The notes under the pieces: model-generated
Told to the model about the DNA's origin: nothing
The model's database searches: none
Seen by the model: only the letters and a program-made list of their open reading frames with translations
From: Platynereis dumerilii
Lineage: Eukaryota > Annelida > Polychaeta > Phyllodocida > Nereididae
DNA length: 64,000 bases
Assembly: GCA_026936325.1 (NCBI GenBank)
Contig: JAPTHN010000001.1
Location: 77,817,380 to 77,881,379 of the forward strand
Direction of reading: 5' to 3'
Position numbers and translations under genes: made by a program
In this document: piece after piece, positions 56,901 to 64,000 of the stretch
How positions within the stretch are numbered: the stretch's first letter is position 1
Layout of the letters: each line of letters starts with the position of its first letter

Positions 56901-59469
56901 GACAGCTATATAAATAACAGAAGGATATCTTTTTACATGGCCTCGTTTAAGTCTTTTTGCTTTTTGTTGATTAAAGCCTCGTTATGTAAATTTTTCTTTA
57001 ATGATGCATATAAGCTGTATATCGCTCTATGCAGAACACTGCTGTAAGGCATACCATTTATAGCAACAGAACAAATACAATGTATTATTATGTGATGTGA
57101 CAGCTAGGGTAAATAGTCATACCAGAGTTGAATAAATACATTTAGTAACAATGTTTGTTTACCATGAAAAGGCTTGGATTCTAACAGCAAGATCCAGGTC
57201 TGAAATAAACCTGTCTGGATATTCAATTGATGGGTAATCAAGCATTTCTCGAGATTCCCAATTGTCACGCATATCAAGGAAACTGGAGGTTCAAAGAGGA
57301 TTAATAAAGTTTCATGGAAAATTGCACAGCAATGTAATAAGTGGCAGCAACCAAAATAGAAATGTCTGGCGTTGATGAAACAGCCCAAAATAATAGGCAA
57401 CATGGTTGTAGGCACAAAATGATCGAATATCAGTTTGAGAAATCACATTCATAGAGTCTGTTACAACAATTTTGGAGCAAGAGAAGGAGTAAAGAATTTA
57501 TATATAAAACTTCATTGTGTTAAACAGAAGCAATAATAAAGTATGTGTGCCACTGCATAGTTTGAAGCTGATACATCCTTTTCGTTGTAATGTGTTGTTG
57601 ATAAGGAATGACCAACAAGTTCAATGACCTGACCAACTTATTGGCAGCAGCTAATTACTGTGCCTTTATGTCATCTGGCTTTCCTCTTAATTACGTTGGC
57701 CATCAATCTTGCTGTCATATTGCTGTCATGTTTTTTTTCTCTACTTATTACTTGCAATTTGGTCCAGTGTTTTGTTGTTGTCTGCAAAGATATTTCAGGT
57801 GTGACAGGACATTCTGAGCTCAAAAGACATGTGACTATACCAAAACGTAGCCTCATTCTGAAGTAACATCGGCACCTCCTAAGCAGCAAGTAGGTGCCTT
57901 GATGTTCACCTTCATGTTAGGCTACGTACTCATATATGAATAATATGAAGCTCCTCTGGGGCAAAAATCGTACTCTCAGAAATTTCTCAGAGAGGCCTGT
58001 ACACATCTTGACTATTAATTGCAGACAATAAGTTTAAATATCATCTTGCCAATAACTATGGAGGCATAATCCAAGGCTTCCTTGTCTTCTTTACAACAAA
58101 CACAACCTAGCAGTTAACCGCACCGCAAGAAGAGTTTCTTGAACAGGTTTCCATCTAGGTTAATCGTAATTGTGACAATAATAAGTCGCTAATTGCAAGA
58201 CAATACCTCTTTGTGGTTAAACAAAGTGACAATGAGTTCCAAGTTCCATCTGCGACTTCCTGATAATTAGGTGTTGATACGTAGTCATTATTCATTATTG
58301 TTGTGCGTTCAATGACCGATGTAGGTCATTGGCACCTGATTTCAGTGCTGTCATTTTGTGCTTCCCAGCTACAAATCATTTCGTAGTCATCCCATCTTCA
58401 TCTGCCATATTGCCATCTCTCTCTGCATCATAATATTAAATACAGTTGTACTATTTTTTTCACAAGACACTTGTTTTAACAGTTTAAAATCACTTTCATT
58501 GTCAGTCATTATGACACATAGGTCTACTCCTTTGAAGATAAATACTATGTTTGAGTCAGTTATGATTCATTGAAAGCAGCGACACTGTATTGACTTGGGC
58601 AGCTATCAAAGCCAAACAAGCTGAATGGAATCCATGTGTCAGTGCATTTAGCAGTTTCTTAAAATCTGTGTCTGTAATGTAAATATGTGCAGTTATACAA
58701 TGAAATCTGTGACATCACAGTCTCAGGATAAAGCATAAATTGGAAAAACCCACAGCTATGAAAACGACAATAAAACATCATGTCAGCTGTGCAGATTTGT
58801 CACTTCACCTGCCTTCCTTGAGTTACTCTTGCACAGTTTTCCTTCAGCCTGGCATAGATGTATGTCGCACCCCGAAACCTAAGTCAATGAAAGACTTGCA
58901 TCTTTACAGCAAAGATAATTTTTAATCATTATTTCCCTTTTCTCCTGACTTTAATTTTAACTGTAAGCAAAAAAAAAGCTTAAAAAGAACTTTATGATAT
59001 CGACCGTATTGTCACAAGCAGAAACATAGGCGTATCGGAGGGGATTTCCCCCCCCCCCCAAAAGTTTGGGAAACAGTAAGATTTGGGCAAAAAGGCTAAA
59101 AAATTTGGGAATATGATCTTAAAAATAATCACTATCCAAAATTAATGATTTCCGAGCAATTTCATTTGAAATGGTATCAAATCTAGATCTTGAAATTGAG
59201 GCAAAAGTCTCTCACCCCCACCCCAAAAATCACGCGCACTGTTAAATTTCCTTAAAATTTGGTTGAGCTGAAAAGAGATTCAATTGGTACACACAATTTG
59301 GGATGAGACCAAATAACAATATCTCACCTTGATAGGTTATTATCACACCAAACTGATATTTGAGACCAAATAAAAAATATCTCACGTTGATAAAGGGCTG
59401 CAAATAGAAGAAGTATGATGCAAAAATATTAGAAAATAAAGAGGTAGGACGATGCATTAGCTTGATTTG
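56901..59469. other. Spacer between inverted repeat copies, no gene
   Basis: AT-rich DNA lying between copies II and III. A one-ended fragment related to the GGCATA element is at 59028-59060 (TAGGCGTATCGGAGGGG followed by a C-run). A segment at 59145-59210 (TTTCATTTGAAATGGTATC, AGATCTTGAAATT) resembles 18548-18595 inside copy I. No open frame with a known motif. Confidence 0.4.
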
Positions 59470-62400
59470 TTACTACAATTCAGGAAAAGCACCTCAAGTC
59501 ATATGAAGAGGTGAGTAAAAGTGCTTCTTGGTGACAGGACATGAGGAGGACACTTGACCATATCTTGACCATCGCTTACAGCCACTTGTCAGGCAGGTAA
59601 TTACTATGAGGGTGAGTGGCTCCAGTAAGATCATGGGGCCTTCTGTGTCTGAAGCTCTCTACATTAACAAGATGTTGCTGACCCTTTTAGCCCAAAACAA
59701 GATGGAAGATCATTAAGTGTATATACCGACAGACATTTAGCTGCATTAGCCTGATATGAGTTGCACAACTTTCGAACTGTTCCAAATAGCTACTGGTAAG
59801 ATTGCATCCTTACTTGTCATACTTAAATGATGCTGATAATTCAGGCAAGATAACACTGTTTTGTAGCAAGCGCTGACAAACTAAAGTTTCCCGTTTTCGA
59901 TTGCTGCAATTTGGTACTGACACGTGATTTTTTGTATTGTCACATAATCGTTACTTTGGGGTGACCTGCACTCCAAAATGGCAAAATTGAATGCCTATGT
60001 AGCTCCATAATCTGGATCTGCTATGAAAGAGACACTGGCTATAGGTCTTACAGCGGTGTTCTGCAAAGAGTGATATGGATCATTGAAAATACCATTTGTC
60101 ATAAAAACGAGGCTTTGATTAATCAGAAAGCAACATAAACATAACTTATGTGCCTTTAGCCCATCCCAAAGGAGATCTTTCTGCTTTTTGATACAGCAGT
60201 CTATCATTCATTTGGCACAATCTGTGGACTAACAAAACTGTCTTATACCATATCATACCATGACAAATGTCAACATTGGCAGCAATTTCCAATATGCACA
60301 CCAAGGGAAATTCCTTATGCTACACATGCAACTATTAGTGACTAAGGACCAGCTTAGCCACAAGGCTTTTCTGCCATACTGTATTGATCGTCTCACGGTT
60401 GGTAATAGAGGCTTTATGTTAGGGAACTAGTTGCTTGAAATGACATTCCATTCGCCTTATGTGTCTCCTGTCTGGCGGAGGCAGATTTCTTACTTTGCAA
60501 CATCTCCTTTACTCATATTGCACATGGCCCACTGTTTCTCTGTGCATGTCAACAAGTACAGTATATAATTGTTTCCCTGTGCTTGTCAACAAGTAGACTA
60601 ACATTGATTTCCAGCATGAAATATGAAGTTCCTCACTTGTTCAGTGATTTTAACCCACATCACAGAGAGAGACCATGCAGCTGCAGCTTATCAATACTTT
60701 ACATCGTACGATCAATGCAAGCTCATGTGAAATATTACAAAAGACAAACAATGACTGCAGTTACTACAAGCAGAAAAATCAGTTATCTCTCAGTGGGACT
60801 CTCACCATTGATAATTATAGTAGAGCCGATCAAATCTTGACTAACAGGGTTGTACTTTCTTATTTGTCAGTCTGAGATTGTCTTTAAAACCATCCCTTTA
60901 CTCTTTAAAACCTTCTACAAAATCTATCAAATTTGACATTGAATAAAATATGTAAAGTGATTTAGGAAAATATGGAATAATGCTGTTCAGAATAATATCT
61001 TTTCAAATCCATACATGTAGATGATTAACAGAGCTACTAGAAATTATGGGCATACTTCACTGAAAATATATATCTGTAACAACAGAGATGTCTGGCATGG
61101 GAATCTAATCTCGCCACCTGCGCAGGATGAAAGGAACGTGGATTGTTACTTTCGGAAAAAGGAAAATTATATATGAAACCATCAAGATATCCATGACATT
61201 GCAAGATCATATTTAGTTGTTTTATAATATTTACAATTCCTTTTTGAAGAAATATGAAAACCATAATTACAATGTATATTTATCTATCTTTTGTATATGA
61301 CAAGCACCATTATTACTAGGAACGGCCATGCAAAATGCACCCCATTCCATTTTAAGTTATAATACTTCAGGGCACTATTTTATCATGATGAGCAACCACA
61401 TCCCTAATTCCCTGCAAGCAATTTATTAAGCTCTTCATAGAGAAGAAGGGGGTCTTCTTTACATAATAATAGCATACATAGCACTGCCTCGAACCCACAT
61501 GATGGATACCAATTTCTCATAAGGTTATCTAACTATTAGTGATAGGATGATCACCACTGCCACATTGCAAAAGAAGTTTTAGTTTCTCTCTTCTCTGGAA
61601 AGCCATCAATTACAGACGGTTGTCATTCAGTAATTGCTTTGAGGGGAAAAATGTGTAACCATCCAAGGCGCAAGTATTGGCTTTTTCAGTCGATGGTTTT
61701 TTGGTCCTTTCTGCTGACTCAGTTTTTTTAGTCTGACTTTACGATCGTACTACCTTGCTGGAAACATATTCTAAAATGGTCACACAGAAAACTTGAAGGA
61801 TTGGAACTAATATTGATGATATGAGAACAGCCTTTAATAGCCGATTTAATGTCCAACAAATCTTTTTTCTGTAAAGCTTTGGAAAAAATCTGTTTTTAGC
61901 TGAATGGTCAGAAGTAACTGATAATATTAGAGCGAGTGTGTGGGCTATATCACACTTAGAAATGTACACATTTGTCTGATATAACTTTCTCACTAAAATT
62001 ATTTTGATGACAGCCAGATAGTCTGGTATGTGAATCAAGTAGTATCTATCTTGAATGATTGAAAATTGAGTAATTATCTTCTGATGGATAACAAAATTGA
62101 GAAAAGAAAAATGGAAATGCTTCCTCAGCATGTAGTCGATGTCTGCAATTACACAGATGTATCCACCATTTTCTACATTATCTGATTCTGCAGCCTGGAG
62201 TAGATGTGTACTTGCCCAACAGGATATTGAACCCAAAGATATTTCACAACATCAGTACACTTTTTGACTTGCCGTATTTTTGTACAGCAAGGAACATCTT
62301 AAAGCAAAAGTTACTTTACACACGTGATACACTAATTATAGTCTTACGTGTTTGATGTGGCTTGTTGCAACACACAATGTGTGCTATAATAATAAATCTT

Positions 62401-63700
62401 TATTTCATCAAGAAGTTCAAGATGCTGTTCCTCTAGTGTATATCCCTAACATTTTAAAAACACTCCTTCCTTCTACCTGGCTTCATTACAAATATGTCTG
62501 TCTGGAAATATTACATGTATAATACATTAATTGATTTATCTATCTTTTCGTCTGACAAGAAATTCTTAAAGGTGATTCCATTAGTACGCGATCCTAAGAT
62601 TCCATACACACAAAAAACATAGCATTTTTGCTTAATCTGATTGGTTTACGAACAACAGAACGTCACACAGCCAATATAGCAAACGTAGCAAGTGCATTTA
62701 TAGCATTGATTTATCACAGGCAACTGTGATTGACCAGAATCGGCTGGTAATGAAATCACCATTAAAGCAACATCCTATGTACACTGCTTATGCATCAATC
62801 AATACTTTTTTGTTAAGATTTTTACTCTGCTCTGTGTCTACCAAATTCTCAAACTAATCAAATGATCACATACCAGCTTTTAGGGCATATACTACAAATA
62901 TTCCATTGGACCAATGGTCCAACACACAGAAACGACACGTAGAAAGCGGCTTAAGTCTTCAAAGGGCTTTTGCCAGACAGTCAGATCCCAGGACCCTGAC
63001 AGCAAATTTTGTTTCATATCATGAAAGCCTTCACAATAAGCTGTGTGTCACTATAATGTCACTCAAAGACTATTTTTTCAGCCCAAACGTTTGTCTGCAT
63101 TTCCAAACTGGTTGAAAATTCAAATCGCTCTTTCTTTTTCTTTTCCAATGAGGTTAGTGGGCGCACTGTGCCTGCATATTTTGTCTGGTCAATCATTTGC
63201 ATTTATTCTGTAATTCTTAGCAAGTGTAGATTGTAATTTAATGGCATATGCAAAATTTGCATAATCTCCGCCTTTGACTATCAATCTCTCCAATTGCAGT
63301 GAAAAAAATGAGTAGTAAATGTGTTCCGGATTTTTTAGTCGTATCTCATTTCTATGCCTACCTGACACAATTTGTCTAATTCTTGAAACAAAGGATTCAA
63401 AGTGAAAGTTTCACAGACTCATTCAACCAAAACATGTCAGTTTGCACCGCTGTCAATTCCAAAATAATCAGGGGATTACATACTAGAAGCACAGGCCAGA
63501 AGATAAATTCTGTTTAATTCCAGTAAATTAGAAGAGTTCTTTGTCAAGACAATGGAAATCTCCTTTAGACAATGGAAATCTTCTTATGCAAACGGATTTT
63601 TGGTGTTTATTATTAAATCTGTTCAATTATTGAGCAAGTGTTAACTCATCTGGACAAAGGAATAACTGGATTTCAATTGCGTGTTGAATGATAATAATTT
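59470..63700 (-). repeat. Long diverged repeat family, copy III
   Basis: The longest copy, inverted relative to I and II. From its 63700 end it follows copy II down to about 60560, then copy I down to about 59470: GACAGGAGACACATAAGGCG (60471), CTAGTTCCCTAACATAAAGC (60432) and TGTCCTGTCACCAAGAAGCA (59540). Read on the minus strand it joins the parts seen separately in I and II, so it best shows the family's full extent of ~4 kb. The longest open frame (61739-62236, minus) is not conserved in the other copies. Confidence 0.8.
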
Positions 63701-63723
63701 ATCACTCGTCTTATGTATGAAGA

Positions 63724-63924
63724 CAGGGGTAAGTTGTGCCATTTTTTGCTTCAGACCGATTTTCAAAAAAAACAACAAATATTAGGCCTACTCATATAAT
63801 TTTAAAATCAGATATAAAAAAATACATTGCCAAGAATGGAGCCACGTTTCAGGGCAACCAGGCCATTGGGACCATCATGGTAGGCTGTTGAAAAAAGTAG
63901 GTCAAGTGGCACAAATTGCCCCTG
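63724..63924. mobile_element. TIR fragment with CAGGGGTAAGTTGTGCC ends
   Basis: CAGGGGTAAGTTGTGCCAT at 63724 matches the complement of GTGGCACAAATTGCCCCTG ending at 63924. A third copy of the word (GGGTTAAGTTGTGCCACATGG) follows at 63930, so either the ends are multi-copy or the element continues past the window. The terminal style matches the other GGGG-type TIR families here. Non-coding. Confidence 0.45.
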
Positions 63925-64000
63925 TGCTTGGGTTAAGTTGTGCCACATGGCCTGACAAGTTGTTCAGCTTAGTTTTTTCCAAAAAGAATCTTGTATTTTA

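Noticed and set aside
61739-62236. 165-codon minus-strand open frame, the longest outside the LINEs
   Set aside because: It lies inside long-repeat copy III, and the aligned segments of copies I and II do not keep the frame. No domain is visible.

Overview
The window is eukaryotic DNA that is AT-rich and very repeat-dense. No complete host protein-coding gene could be recognised. The repeat flora (CR1/L2-type and PHD-finger LINEs, a Penelope-like fragment, tRNA-headed SINEs with GATA-type tails, many TIR elements) and the frequent TAGGCCTA-like words suggest a marine deuterostome invertebrate, most likely an echinoderm. That placement is inference; nothing here fixes the species.

Layout. 1-4.4 kb: foldback MITEs in otherwise plain DNA. 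4.4-10.4 kb: one 6 kb foldback element with TA at both ends and arms of about 1.3-1.5 kb built from ~355 bp subrepeats; its loop carries a SINE, a purine-rich 15 bp minisatellite and a nested TIR element whose termini contain GGGGCACAGTGAGAC. 11-14 kb: a run of small TIR elements, then a Penelope-like reverse transcriptase fragment. 16.1-19.2 kb: first copy of a long, diverged, apparently non-coding repeat family. 21.3-24.9 kb: a CR1/L2-type LINE (minus strand) with a 60 bp minisatellite at its 5' end. 26.6-34.5 kb: a tRNA-derived SINE, then a second LINE (minus strand) with a PHD-finger ORF1 and an endonuclease/RT ORF2; a Harbinger-like element lies in its 5' leader. 36-41.5 kb: MITEs, a second Harbinger-like element and a SINE. 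41.5-44.2 kb: repeat-poor DNA with one weak candidate host exon. 44.2-48.5 kb: two more copies of the GGGGCACAGTGAGAC element, one carrying two nested insertions. 53.5-63.7 kb: two further copies of the long repeat family facing each other (plus, then minus). The window ends in another TIR fragment.

How the parts relate. The LINE enzymes are the probable source of the RT activity such SINEs use, but no tail match proves the pairing. None of the TIR elements encodes a visible transposase, so all look non-autonomous. Nearly all have a TA flank at both ends; two have TAA or TTA, as PIF/Harbinger elements do. Nested insertions and the empty sites in sister copies let part of the insertion order be read directly. 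I saw no LTR, retroviral or Polinton-like element. Identity statements are by eye, not computed.
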